A stretch of 64,000 nt of DNA from Cellulomonas sp. PhB143 (GTDB lineage Bacteria > Actinomycetota > Actinomycetes > Actinomycetales > Cellulomonadaceae). The notes beneath the pieces are model-generated. The model did not search any database. It was not told the origin of the DNA and saw only the letters and a list, made by a program, of their open reading frames with translations. Both the position numbers and the translations under genes were made by a program. Below are positions 8,557 through 16,556 of this stretch, in pieces. The first letter of the stretch is position 1. Each line of letters starts with the position of its first letter. The stretch is taken from assembly GCF_003752595.1 (NCBI RefSeq), contig NZ_RKIJ01000010.1:372001-436000 (forward strand). Direction: 5' to 3'.

Positions 8557-9195
8557 GTCCCGGCGGACCTCGAGCACGCGGAAACCCTTGGCGCTCGCGG
8601 CCCGGGCCGTCGTCAGGCCCTCGAGGCGGTCGTCGGCCCAGGCCTGCAGCGAGTCCGCGCCGAGGTTGCGCTGGACGACGAGGTGGGCGGCGCCGTCGGG
8701 CGTCAGCCGGGGCAGCCAGCGCTCGAGCATCGCGTGCAGCGCGGCCTTGCCCACGCGGATCGGCGGGTTGGACCAGATCGCGTCGAAGCGCACGTCGTCG
8801 GGGACGTCGTCCGGGCGTGCCGCGCGGAGCCGCGGGGCGCCCGCGGCCACGGCGTTGCGGCGGGTCAGGTCGAGGGCGCGCTCGTTGACGTCGAGGGCCC
8901 ACACGTCCGCCTCCGGACGCTGCGCCGCCTGGGTGAGGGCGACGGGACCCCAGCCGCAGCCGAGGTCGAGGAGCTGGCGGGCCGTCCCGTCCGCCCGGGG
9001 GCCGTCCGGCAGCGGCGGGACGCTCCGCAGCAGCACCTGCGTGCCGAGATCCAGGCGACCGGGCGAGAAGATCCCCGAGGCCACCTCGACGTCCAGCTCC
9101 CGACCGGCGAGGCGGACCGTGATGCGCCGACGTTCCTCGGGCGCCGCGGGCTGGGCGGTGAAGTAGTGCTGGGGCTCTGCGGGGGGCTCGTCCAC
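8551..9195 (-). CDS. Class I SAM-dependent methyltransferase, RsmC/RlmG-like
   Basis: Small-subunit-type methyltransferase of 214 residues. The SAM loop LLDLGCGWGPVAL, acidic WALDVNERAL and the amino-methylating motif FDAIWSNPPIRVGK (NPP) mark it as an N6-adenine or N2-guanine rRNA methyltransferase related to RsmC. The N-terminal half of E. coli RsmC is absent, so it is a single-domain version. Start GTG 9195 (VDEPPAEPQHYFTAQP) is chosen because TAGGAT lies 8 nt upstream; a longer frame would run into the hflX leader. The exact rRNA position is unknown. Confidence 0.8.
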   Translation of the reverse strand: MDEPPAEPQHYFTAQPAAPEERRRITVRLAGRELDVEVASGIFSPGRLDLGTQVLLRSVPPLPDGPRADGTARQLLDLGCGWGPVALTQAAQRPEADVWALDVNERALDLTRRNAVAAGAPRLRAARPDDVPDDVRFDAIWSNPPIRVGKAALHAMLERWLPRLTPDGAAHLVVQRNLGADSLQAWADDRLEGLTTARAASAKGFRVLEVRRDG

Positions 9196-9203
9196 GACGG
9201 ACG

Positions 9204-9209
9204 ATCCTA
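9204..9209 (-). promoter_or_regulatory. -10 box of methyltransferase promoter
   Basis: TAGGAT on the minus strand, 8 nt before GTG 9195. Probably leaderless or with a leader of a few bases. Confidence 0.5.
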
Positions 9210-9338
9210 TGCGAGCCGGGCCTGCGGGTCTTGCGCCCTGAGCGATCACCGCCGCACCGGGCGCAATTTCGCTGTCGCGGGACTTCTCGGCGTGCCAGGC
9301 TTGTTCATCGAGCACCACCCCTGAGACGAGAGGCACCC

Positions 9339-10886
9339 ATGACGCAGAGCCCGGCGAACGGCACGTCCCCCGGTTGGCACCGCGCGGACGACGAGTCCCC
9401 CGAGGAGCGGGACGTGGCCGGCGACGTCGTGGCACGCGTCCTGGCCCGGGCCGGCACGGCGCGCTCCGAGGGGGCGACCGTGCACACGACGTCGGACGGC
9501 GAGCAGCTCGACCTGGTCGAGCGTGCGGCGCTGCGGCGGGTGGCCGGCCTGTCCACGGAGCTCGAGGACGTCACCGAGGTCGAGTACCGCCAGCTGCGGC
9601 TCGAGCGCGTCGTCCTCGTCGGCCTCTGGTACGGCAGCGCGGACGAGGCGGAGGTCTCGCTCCGCGAGCTCGCCGCGCTCGCGGAGACCGCGGGGTCGCA
9701 GGTGCTCGACGGCCTGCTGCAGCGGCGCCAGAAGCCCGACCCGGGCACGTTCCTGGGCTCCGGCAAGGCAGCCCAGCTCGCGGAGATCGTCGCGGCGACG
9801 GGCGCCGACACCGTCGTCGTGGACAGCGAGCTGGCACCGTCCCAGCGCCGGGCGCTCGAGGACATCGTCAAGGTCAAGGTCATCGACCGCACGGCCCTGA
9901 TCCTCGACATCTTCGCCCAGCACGCGAAGTCGCGAGAGGGCAAGGCGCAGGTCGAGCTGGCGCAGATGGAGTACATGCTCCCGAGGCTGCGCGGGTGGGG
10001 CGAGTCCATGTCCCGCCAGGCGGGCGGCCAGGTCGGCGGGGCCGGGGCCGGCATGGGCTCGCGCGGGCCGGGCGAGACGAAGATCGAGCTCGACCGACGC
10101 CGTATCCGCACGCGGATGGCGAAGCTGCGCCGGGAGATCGCCGCCATGGCGCCGGCCCGCGAGACCAAGCGCTCCTCCCGGCGTCGCGGCGCGATCCCGT
10201 CGGTCGCGATCGCGGGCTATACCAACGCGGGCAAGTCGTCGCTGCTCAACGCGCTGACGAACGCGGGGGTGCTCGTCGAGAACGCGCTCTTCGCGACCCT
10301 CGACCCGACGATCCGCCGCGCGCAGACCGAGGACGGACGGGTCTACACGCTCGCCGACACCGTCGGGTTCGTGCGCCACCTGCCGCACCAGCTGGTCGAG
10401 GCGTTCCGCTCGACGCTGGAGGAGGTCGGCGAGGCGGACCTGCTGCTGCACGTCGTGGACGCCTCCCACCCTGACCCCGAGGGGCAGATCGCCGCGGTGC
10501 GCGAGGTGCTCGCCGACGTCCCGGGCGCGTCGGACGTGCCGGAGGTGATCGTCCTCAACAAGGCCGACGTCGCCGACCCGGAGGTCGTGGCGCGGGTCCG
10601 GCTCCGGGAGCGGCGGACCATCCTCGTCTCCGCGCACACCCGTCAGGGCATCGACCAGCTTCTCGAGCTCGTCGAGGCGGAGCTGCCCCGTCCGGCGGTG
10701 GAGGTCGACGTCGTCGTCCCCTACGACCGGGGCGACCTGGTGCACCGGGTGCACGAGTCGGGCGAGATCTCCTGCGAGGAGCACACCCCGACGGGCACGC
10801 ACCTGCGGGCGCGGGTGGACGAGGCCCTGGGCGCCGAGCTCGCGGGGTTCCCTCGCGGGCACGGCGCGGACCCGCTCGCGGTCTGA
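9339..10886 (+). CDS. hflX: Ribosome-associated GTPase HflX
   Basis: GTPase that splits stalled or hibernating ribosomes. The 515 residues contain an HflX N-terminal domain (about 90-240), the Gly-rich linker GQVGGAGAGMGSRGPGETKIE, a coiled coil, then the G domain with G1 GYTNAGKSS (293-301), switch DPTIR, G3 DTVGF and G4 NKAD. A short C-terminal domain follows. The ATG is chosen where the protein becomes acidic and polar; the open frame upstream is not conserved-looking. It follows a divergent methyltransferase gene and precedes the DinG-type helicase. Confidence 0.95.
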   Translation: MTQSPANGTSPGWHRADDESPEERDVAGDVVARVLARAGTARSEGATVHTTSDGEQLDLVERAALRRVAGLSTELEDVTEVEYRQLRLERVVLVGLWYGSADEAEVSLRELAALAETAGSQVLDGLLQRRQKPDPGTFLGSGKAAQLAEIVAATGADTVVVDSELAPSQRRALEDIVKVKVIDRTALILDIFAQHAKSREGKAQVELAQMEYMLPRLRGWGESMSRQAGGQVGGAGAGMGSRGPGETKIELDRRRIRTRMAKLRREIAAMAPARETKRSSRRRGAIPSVAIAGYTNAGKSSLLNALTNAGVLVENALFATLDPTIRRAQTEDGRVYTLADTVGFVRHLPHQLVEAFRSTLEEVGEADLLLHVVDASHPDPEGQIAAVREVLADVPGASDVPEVIVLNKADVADPEVVARVRLRERRTILVSAHTRQGIDQLLELVEAELPRPAVEVDVVVPYDRGDLVHRVHESGEISCEEHTPTGTHLRARVDEALGAELAGFPRGHGADPLAV

Positions 10887-10942
10887 GGAGGACGGCGGTC
10901 CACAGGCCCGCCCGCGCGTCCCGCGGCGCCCCCGCGCGACCG

Positions 10943-10948
10943 TAGGAT
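10943..10948 (+). promoter_or_regulatory. -10 box of leaderless dinG promoter
   Basis: TAGGAT, 6-nt spacer, ATG 10955. No LexA box is seen nearby, unlike E. coli dinG. Confidence 0.6.
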
Positions 10949-10954
10949 CGGACG

Positions 10955-13021
10955 ATGACTCGGCAGGCCCAGGGCGACTCGGACGGTGCCGACGTGGACG
11001 ACGCCGGCGCCCCGACCGGGGAGGGGACCGGGGTCCAGGAGCTGCTCTCGGCGGCCGTCGCGTCGCTCGGCGGGCGCCCGCGCGCAGGCCAGCAGGAGAT
11101 GGCCGAGGCGGTCGCGGCGGCGGTCGGCTCGGGCGAGCACCTGCTGGTGCAGGCCGGCACGGGCACCGGCAAGTCGCTGGGGTACCTCGTGCCCGCCGTG
11201 CGGCACGCGGTGACGGAGGACGAGCGCGTCGTGGTGTCGACGGCGACGCTGGCGCTGCAGCGCCAGGTGATCACCCGCGACCTCCCGCTCGTCGTGGACG
11301 CCCTGGCGGGTCTCCTTCCCCGGCCCCCGCAGGTGGCCCTGCTCAAGGGCTGGCACAACTACCTGTGCCAGCACAAGGTCGCGGGGGGCTACCCGCAGGA
11401 CGATGCCACGCTGTTCGACATGCCCGGCGCCGAGCACGCCGGCGCGGCCGAGCACCCCAGCGCCGGCAGCAGCCGACGACCCGACGACGCGGGGCTCGGC
11501 GCGCAGGTGGTGCGCGCGCGCGCCTGGGCCGAGGAGACGGCGACCGGCGACCGTGACGACCTCGTCCCTGGCGTGTCCGACAAGGCCTGGCGACAGCTCT
11601 CGGTGACCGCGCTCGAGTGCCTCGGCCAGCGGTGCCCGATGCTCGACGGCTGCTTCCCCGAGGCGGCCCGCGCGCTCGCCCGCGAGGCGGACGTCGTCGT
11701 GACCAACCACGCGATGCTCGGCATCGCCGCCTCCGGCTCGCCCGGCGTCCTGCCCGAGCACGCGGTCGTCGTCGTCGACGAGGCGCACGAGCTCAGCGAC
11801 CGGGTGACGGCGGCCGCCACCGTGGACCTCTCGGTACCGGCGGTGGAGCATGCAGCCCGGCTCGCCCGGCGCCACGGGGCCACCGTCACGGACGACCTCG
11901 ACGCGGCGTCGCGGCTGCTCGGCACCGTCCTCGCGGGCCTGCCGCCCGAGCGGTTCCCCGAGGGGCTCCCGGACACGGCGCGGGTCGCGGTCGCGGCCGT
12001 CCGGGACGCGGCGCGCCACCTGGTGAGCGCGCTCAAGCCGGACACGTCGCAGGGCTCGTCGGTCGAGCCGGGCCTGAAGATGGCCCAGGCCGCCGTGCTC
12101 GCGCTGATGGAGATCGCCGAGCGCATGGCGGCCGACCCGACGGGGCACGACGTCCTGTGGTGCACCCATCCGGCCGCCGGCTGGGGCGAGGACAGCACGA
12201 CGCGGCTGCACGCCGCGCCGCTCGCGGTGCACGGCCTGATCCGCGAGAACCTGCTCGGGGAGCGCAGCGGGGTCTTCACGTCCGCGACGCTCGCGCTCGG
12301 GGGCTCGTTCGAGCCCGTGGCCCGGACGCTGGGCCTCGGAGGGTCCGACGACGCGTGGGAGGGGATCGACGTCGGCAGCCCCTTCGACTACGCCGGCCAG
12401 GGGATCCTGTACGTCGCAAAGCACCTGCCCACGCCCGGGCGGGACGCGGCGACCGAGCACCAGCTCGACGAGATCGCGGACCTGGTGCGGGCCGCCGGGG
12501 GGCGCACGCTCGGGCTCTTCTCCTCCCGCCGGGCCGCGGTGGCGGCGGCCGAGGCGATGCGCGAGCGGCTCGACGTCCCGGTGCTGTGCCAGGGGGAGGA
12601 CCAGCTCGCGACGCTCGTGGCGCAGTTCGCCGCGGACCCCGCCACGTGCCTGTTCGGCACGCTCTCGTTGTGGCAGGGAGTCGACGTCCCGGGCCCCACC
12701 TGCCAGCTCGTCCTTATCGACCGGATCCCGTTCCCCCGGCCCGACGACCCGGTGCGCTCCGCCCGCGCCCGCGCGGTCGAGCAGTCGGGCGGCAATGGCT
12801 TCATGCAGGTCTCGGCCGCCCACGCGGCGCTGCTGCTCGCCCAGGGGGCCGGGCGCCTGATCCGGTCGCAGGAGGACCGCGGTGTGGTCGCGGTCCTCGA
12901 CCCGCGCCTCGCGACGGCCCGGTACGGGTCGTTCCTGCGGGGCTCCATGCCCGGGTTCTGGCCGACGAGCGACCGCGCCACCGTCATCGCCGCCCTCGAG
13001 CGGCTGCGCGTCCTAGGCTGA
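10955..13021 (+). CDS. DinG/XPD-family ATP-dependent DNA helicase
   Basis: Superfamily 2, 5'-to-3' type helicase of 688 residues. Walker A AGTGTGKS (67-74) and DEAH box VVDEAH (near 275) are clear. Four cysteines placed as in the XPD/DinG iron-sulfur domain, C138, C222, C227 and C233, suggest a 4Fe-4S cluster. The C-terminal motor half has LFGTLSLWQGVDVPG and QGAGRLIRSQEDRGVV (motif VI). Probable role is unwinding of forked, R-loop or G-quadruplex DNA during repair. Resembles the DinG/YoaA-type helicases of actinobacteria; the exact orthologue is uncertain. Confidence 0.9.
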   Translation: MTRQAQGDSDGADVDDAGAPTGEGTGVQELLSAAVASLGGRPRAGQQEMAEAVAAAVGSGEHLLVQAGTGTGKSLGYLVPAVRHAVTEDERVVVSTATLALQRQVITRDLPLVVDALAGLLPRPPQVALLKGWHNYLCQHKVAGGYPQDDATLFDMPGAEHAGAAEHPSAGSSRRPDDAGLGAQVVRARAWAEETATGDRDDLVPGVSDKAWRQLSVTALECLGQRCPMLDGCFPEAARALAREADVVVTNHAMLGIAASGSPGVLPEHAVVVVDEAHELSDRVTAAATVDLSVPAVEHAARLARRHGATVTDDLDAASRLLGTVLAGLPPERFPEGLPDTARVAVAAVRDAARHLVSALKPDTSQGSSVEPGLKMAQAAVLALMEIAERMAADPTGHDVLWCTHPAAGWGEDSTTRLHAAPLAVHGLIRENLLGERSGVFTSATLALGGSFEPVARTLGLGGSDDAWEGIDVGSPFDYAGQGILYVAKHLPTPGRDAATEHQLDEIADLVRAAGGRTLGLFSSRRAAVAAAEAMRERLDVPVLCQGEDQLATLVAQFAADPATCLFGTLSLWQGVDVPGPTCQLVLIDRIPFPRPDDPVRSARARAVEQSGGNGFMQVSAAHAALLLAQGAGRLIRSQEDRGVVAVLDPRLATARYGSFLRGSMPGFWPTSDRATVIAALERLRVLG
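13014..13019 (+). promoter_or_regulatory. -10 box upstream of ldh
   Basis: TAGGCT overlaps the last codons of the helicase gene. It would give a leader of about 32 nt carrying the GGAGG ribosome site at 13049-13053. Confidence 0.45.
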
Positions 13022-13057
13022 GCGAGGACTGACCGAGACGACCGCACCGGAGGCAGC

Positions 13058-14011
13058 GTGAGACCACGGACGACGAAGCTGGCCATCGTCGGGGCGGGGG
13101 CCGTCGGCTCGACGATGGCCTACGCGGCGCTGATGCGCGGTGCCGCGCGGAACGTCGCGCTGCTGGACATCAACCGCAAGAAGGTCGACGCGGAGGTGCT
13201 CGACCTGCGGCACGGGCTCGAGTTCACACCGCGAGCGTCGGTCGAGGGATCGGACGACGTCCAGGTCTGTGCCGGGGCGGACGTCGTGGTGTTCACCGCG
13301 GGCGCGAAGCAGAAGCCCGGGCAGTCCCGGCTCGACCTCGCGGAGGCGACGATCGGGCTCGTCCGCTCGATCCTCCCCGGTCTCGTCGAGGTGGCGCCGA
13401 ACGCCGTCTACGTCATGGTCACGAACCCCGTGGACATCGTCACCTACGCGGCGCTTAAGATCTCCGGGCTCCCGCCGAACCAGCTCTTCGGCTCGGGGAC
13501 GGTGCTCGACTCCTCGCGTCTGCGGCACCTCGTGGCGGAGCACTGCGGCGTGGCGGTGCAGAACGTGCACGCGTACATCGCCGGGGAGCACGGGGACTCG
13601 GAGATCCCGCTGTGGAGCAGCGCCTCGATCGGGGGGGTGCCGCTGCTGGACTGGCGGGGTCTGCCCGGGCGCCCGTCCTTCGACGCTGCGACGCGGGACG
13701 CGATCGCCCAGGACGTGGTGCGCTCGGCCTACACGATCATCGAGGGCAAGGGCGCGACGAACTACGCGATAGGGCTCGCGGGGTCCCGCATCGCGGAGGC
13801 GATCCTGGGCGACGAGGGAAGGGTCCTGCCGGTCTCGACGCTGCTCGAGGGCTTCTACGGGATCGACGACGTCTGCCTCTCGGTGCCGTCCCTCGTCGAC
13901 CGCCGGGGCTGCGACGTGCGGATCGACGTACCCCTGTCGAACGACGAGTACGACGGGCTCAAGCGCTCGGCGACGGCGATGCGGGAGGCGGCGCGCCGCC
14001 TCGGGCTCTGA
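13058..14011 (+). CDS. ldh: L-lactate dehydrogenase
   Basis: NAD-dependent pyruvate/lactate oxidoreductase, 317 residues, cytoplasmic. Shows the dinucleotide loop VGAGAVGS (11-18), catalytic R154 in DSSRLR and H178 in GEHGDSE. The substrate-loop sequence KQKPGQSR has Gln at the position where malate dehydrogenases carry Arg, which favours lactate. GGAGG lies 4 nt before the GTG. The C-terminal VCLSVPSLVDRRG is typical of bacterial LDH. Suggests fermentative capacity under oxygen limitation. Confidence 0.93.
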   Translation: MRPRTTKLAIVGAGAVGSTMAYAALMRGAARNVALLDINRKKVDAEVLDLRHGLEFTPRASVEGSDDVQVCAGADVVVFTAGAKQKPGQSRLDLAEATIGLVRSILPGLVEVAPNAVYVMVTNPVDIVTYAALKISGLPPNQLFGSGTVLDSSRLRHLVAEHCGVAVQNVHAYIAGEHGDSEIPLWSSASIGGVPLLDWRGLPGRPSFDAATRDAIAQDVVRSAYTIIEGKGATNYAIGLAGSRIAEAILGDEGRVLPVSTLLEGFYGIDDVCLSVPSLVDRRGCDVRIDVPLSNDEYDGLKRSATAMREAARRLGL

Positions 14012-14027
14012 GCGCCACGCGCCGTCG

Positions 14028-14753
14028 CTACAGGCTGCGCAGGACCGTGACCACCCGTCCCATGACCTCGGCCTCGTCGCCGGGGATGGGCGAGTAGGCG
14101 GGGTTACGGGGCATCAGCCAGACGTGACCCTCGCGGCGCTGGAGCACCTTGACCGTCGCGTCGCCGTCGATCATGGCCGCGACGATCTCGCCGTTCTCGG
14201 CGACCGGCTGTCGGCGCACCACGACCCAGTCGCCGTCGCAGATCGCGGCGTCGAGCATCGAGTCGCCGACCACCTTGAGCAGGAAGAGCTCGCCGTCCCC
14301 GACGAGCTGGCGCGGGAGCGGGAAGACGTCCTCGACCACCTGGTCCGCGAGGATCGGACCGCCGGCCGCGATGCGTCCGACGACGGGGACGTAGGAGGGC
14401 GCGGGGTGCTCGAGCGGGTCGAGCGGTCCCGCCTCCGGCGCGGGGGCCGCGGCGCCGACCGCCCGTGAGTCGTCGGCCTGGACGATCTCCATGGCTCGGG
14501 GCCGGTGGGGGTCGCGGCGCAGGTACCCCTTGCGCTCGAGCGCGGTGAGCTGGTGCTTGACGCTGGACGGGCTCGTCAGGCCCACGGACTCGCCGATCTC
14601 GCGCATGCTCGGCGGGTATCCGCGCGACTCCAGCGAGGCGCGGATCGTCTCGAGCACCAGGCGCTGGCGCGGGGAGAGAGCGTCGCGCGGGCTGGCGGGC
14701 CGGAGCTCGTGGACGTCAGCCAGCCCGTCCGTGTCGGCCGTACTGCGAACCAT
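14028..14753 (-). CDS. lexA: SOS repressor LexA
   Basis: Transcriptional repressor cleaved in a RecA-dependent way after DNA damage. The 241 residues have an N-terminal winged helix (about 28-92, with [25 protein letters not shown]), an Ala/Pro linker, and an S24 peptidase domain with cleavage site A130-G131 in GRIAAGGP, Ser165 in GDSM and Lys202. Its promoter carries a LexA box, so it represses itself. Divergent from a LysM membrane protein, as in other actinobacteria. Converges with ldh across 16 bp. Confidence 0.97.
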   Translation of the reverse strand: MVRSTADTDGLADVHELRPASPRDALSPRQRLVLETIRASLESRGYPPSMREIGESVGLTSPSSVKHQLTALERKGYLRRDPHRPRAMEIVQADDSRAVGAAAPAPEAGPLDPLEHPAPSYVPVVGRIAAGGPILADQVVEDVFPLPRQLVGDGELFLLKVVGDSMLDAAICDGDWVVVRRQPVAENGEIVAAMIDGDATVKVLQRREGHVWLMPRNPAYSPIPGDEAEVMGRVVTVLRSL

Positions 14754-14848
14754 CGTCGTCTCCTTGGTTGCCCGGGTGCGGTGCGCGGTCGGGGGAGCGG
14801 CGCGGACACGGCTGCGGGCGGTGTCCGGACGTCTCCTCCGGCGCCCTC

Positions 14849-14877
14849 ACCCTAGGCCAGAAGCATCCCCGGATCAA
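14849..14877 (-). promoter_or_regulatory. lexA promoter
   Basis: On the minus strand, -35 TTGATC (14877-14872), 17-nt spacer, -10 TAGGGT (14854-14849). The -35 lies inside the LexA box at 14874-14889, giving simple autorepression. Confidence 0.6.
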
Positions 14878-14889
14878 ACACCTGTTCGA
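14874..14889 (-). promoter_or_regulatory. LexA (SOS) box at lexA
   Basis: TCGAACAGGTGTTTGA on the minus strand matches the actinobacterial consensus TCGAAC-N4-GTTCGA at 11 of 12 fixed positions and overlaps the -35 of lexA. Confidence 0.8.
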
Positions 14890-14941
14890 CGTGGGGTCGA
14901 CGCGTGTCGGACCGGCGTGGTAGACATCGTACAGGCGTTCG

Positions 14942-14957
14942 ACGAACACGTGTTCGA
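14942..14957 (+). promoter_or_regulatory. LexA (SOS) box facing the LysM gene
   Basis: ACGAACACGTGTTCGA matches the consensus except the first base; its inner 14 bp are a perfect palindrome. It lies 63 nt before the LysM start and 53 bp from the lexA box, so each divergent gene has its own operator. Confidence 0.75.
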
Positions 14958-15020
14958 CGAGCGGGGACGTACGACGCACCGCGGGGTCCGCACCGCGCGG
15001 TCGAGGGAGGCGGGACACTC

Positions 15021-15434
15021 ATGGCAGTCATCTCGGTGGACGTGCCGCAGTGGCGCAGGGACGAGCCGGTGCAGCGGGAGGCGGCGGCGCACGCTGTCCG
15101 GGCGCGGCCGGTGGCCGCCGAGGTACCGACGCGTCTGGTGCTCACGCGCCGAGGTCGTGCCGTCCTTGCCCTGCTGGTGGCGGTCCTCGTCGCGCTGGCT
15201 CTCGGCACGGTCGGGACCGTGGCGTTCGCCGACGGCCCGAGCGCACCCGTCCAGGTGCAGCGGGTGACCGTGGCGCCGGGGGAGACCCTCTGGGAGCTCG
15301 CTGGCCGCGTCGCGGCGTCGGGCGACGACCGACGGGACGTGGTCGCGCAGATCCAGGAGATCAACGCTCTGCCGGGCGCCACGATCGAGGCCGGCCGCAG
15401 CCTCCTGCTCCCCGTCGGTGGCACGGTGCGCTGA
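15021..15434 (+). CDS. SOS-controlled LysM membrane protein (DivS/Rv2719c/YneA-like division inhibitor)
   Basis: Protein of 137 residues: a polar N-terminal region, one membrane helix (about 47-69), and an external LysM domain (about 79-132, [19 protein letters not shown] through AGRSLLLPV) that should bind peptidoglycan. Its position, divergent from lexA and upstream of nrdR, matches Rv2719c of M. tuberculosis, DivS of C. glutamicum and, by analogy, YneA of Bacillus, all SOS-induced factors that delay division. GGGAGG precedes the ATG. Division inhibition is inferred from synteny, architecture and the LexA box. Confidence 0.78.
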   Translation: MAVISVDVPQWRRDEPVQREAAAHAVRARPVAAEVPTRLVLTRRGRAVLALLVAVLVALALGTVGTVAFADGPSAPVQVQRVTVAPGETLWELAGRVAASGDDRRDVVAQIQEINALPGATIEAGRSLLLPVGGTVR

Positions 15435-15457
15435 GCCCGAGAGCGTGCGTGTCGGTG

Positions 15458-15487
15458 TTGCAACGACGCGGTTCCGGCGCATATGTT
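15458..15487 (+). promoter_or_regulatory. Probable nrdR promoter
   Basis: TTGCAA (15458-15463), 18-nt spacer, TATGTT (15482-15487). It gives a leader of about 70 nt before nrdR. Confidence 0.45.
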
Positions 15488-15562
15488 CGACCCCGCTGCG
15501 CGCCGCGTGGCTTCCGGCCCCGCGGCGCACGAGCGCACCGTCGCACGGAGGAGCCCCCAGGG

Positions 15563-16114
15563 ATGCACTGCCCGTTCTGCCGTCACCCCGACTCCCGGGT
15601 CGTCGACTCGCGCACGTCCGACGACGGGGCGTCCATCCGCCGACGGCGCCAGTGCCCGCAGTGCAACCGGCGGTTCTCGACGATCGAGTCCGCGAGCCTC
15701 GCGGTCGTCAAGCGCTCCGGCGCTACCGAGCCGTTCAGCCGTGACAAGGTCGTCGGCGGGGCACGCAAGGCCTGCCAGGGCCGGCCCGTCAACGAGGACG
15801 ACCTCGCGATCCTCGCCCAGCGTGTGGAGGAGTCCATCCGCAGCTCGGGGCAGGCCGAGATCGACGCCTACGAGATCGGCCTGGCGACCCTCGGCCCGCT
15901 CCGGGAGCTCGACGAGGTCGCCTACCTCCGGTTCGCCAGCGTGTACCAGGCGTTCGAGTCGCTCGAGGACTTCGAGGCAGCGATCCACTCGTTGCGCGCC
16001 GAGCACGCGGAGCAGGCGGCGCGCGCCGGGCGCACCGACCTCGCAGGTCCGGGAGCGATCGCCGGCGGGCCGGCGCCCGCGGGCGGAGCCGGCGCACCGG
16101 GTGCCGAGGACTGA
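15563..16114 (+). CDS. nrdR: Transcriptional repressor NrdR of ribonucleotide reductase genes
   Basis: Zinc-ribbon plus ATP-cone regulator that represses nrd operons when dATP is bound. 183 residues. Zinc ligands C3, C6, C31 and C34 (CPFC..CPQC), the stretch [19 protein letters not shown], and an ATP cone at about 49-139 are intact. The tail after residue 150 is a Gly/Ala/Pro-rich extension not needed for the fold. GGAGGAG lies about 10 nt before the ATG; earlier in-frame starts read through unconserved sequence. The lexA-LysM-nrdR order is conserved in actinobacteria. Confidence 0.95.
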   Translation: MHCPFCRHPDSRVVDSRTSDDGASIRRRRQCPQCNRRFSTIESASLAVVKRSGATEPFSRDKVVGGARKACQGRPVNEDDLAILAQRVEESIRSSGQAEIDAYEIGLATLGPLRELDEVAYLRFASVYQAFESLEDFEAAIHSLRAEHAEQAARAGRTDLAGPGAIAGGPAPAGGAGAPGAED

Positions 16115-16132
16115 GGCCGCCCGCGCGGCGGG

Positions 16133-16165
16133 GACCGGCGCGCCGTGTGGCGGCGGGCGCCGGTC
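16133..16165 (+). terminator. Hairpin after nrdR
   Basis: GACCGGCGC (16133-16141) pairs with GCGCCGGTC (16157-16165) around 15 nt. A GC-rich stem without a T-run; possible terminator for nrdR. Confidence 0.45.
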
Positions 16166-16248
16166 TCGGGGAGCCTGGACGGACGACGGTGGGCCCCGGC
16201 ACGGGGCCGGACCGCCGCGCAACGACACGCGCACGTGAAGGAGAAGCG

Positions 16249-16449
16249 ATGAGCGACAGCACGAGCTCGACGGACCGTACGCCCACCACGCCGAGCGACG
16301 GGACCAAGGCGAAGTTTCGCGAGGCCCTGGACCGCAAGAAGGCGTCCTCGGAGCACCTGACGGCCGACGCGGAGCGCAACACGGGCTCCGTGCACGGCTC
16401 GGAGACGGCGGGGCCGGTGCAGAAGACCTTCCGGCGCAAGTCGGGATAG
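16249..16449 (+). CDS. DUF5302-family small protein
   Basis: Acidic/basic, Ser/Thr-rich protein of 66 residues with KAKFREALDRKKASSEH and a C-terminal QKTFRRKSG, the pattern of the actinobacterial DUF5302 family. No membrane segment or Cys is present, and it is probably largely disordered. AAGGAG lies a few nt before the ATG. A strong terminator follows. The family has no known function. Confidence 0.7.
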   Translation: MSDSTSSTDRTPTTPSDGTKAKFREALDRKKASSEHLTADAERNTGSVHGSETAGPVQKTFRRKSG

Positions 16450-16480
16450 CCGTGCCGGCGGGGTGGCGCCCCGCGACGGA

Positions 16481-16528
16481 CGCCAGGGGCGGGAGCGGGA
16501 CCTTCGGGTCCGGCTCCCGCCCCTGGCG
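16481..16528. terminator. Strong bidirectional terminator between DUF5302 gene and serA
   Basis: CGCCAGGGGCGGGAGC (16481-16496) pairs with GCTCCCGCCCCTGGCG (16513-16528); the inside closes further as GGGACC-TTCG-GGTCC. A TTCG tetraloop on a stem of about 21 bp between convergent genes is a convincing terminator despite the lack of a T-run. Confidence 0.85.
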
Positions 16529-16556
16529 TGCGTGCTCCGGCTCGCGCCGGCTGGTC

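Noticed and set aside
10900-10955. A LexA box at the dinG-type helicase
   Set aside because: E. coli dinG is SOS-controlled, but no TCGAAC-N4-GTTCGA-like sequence is present here.
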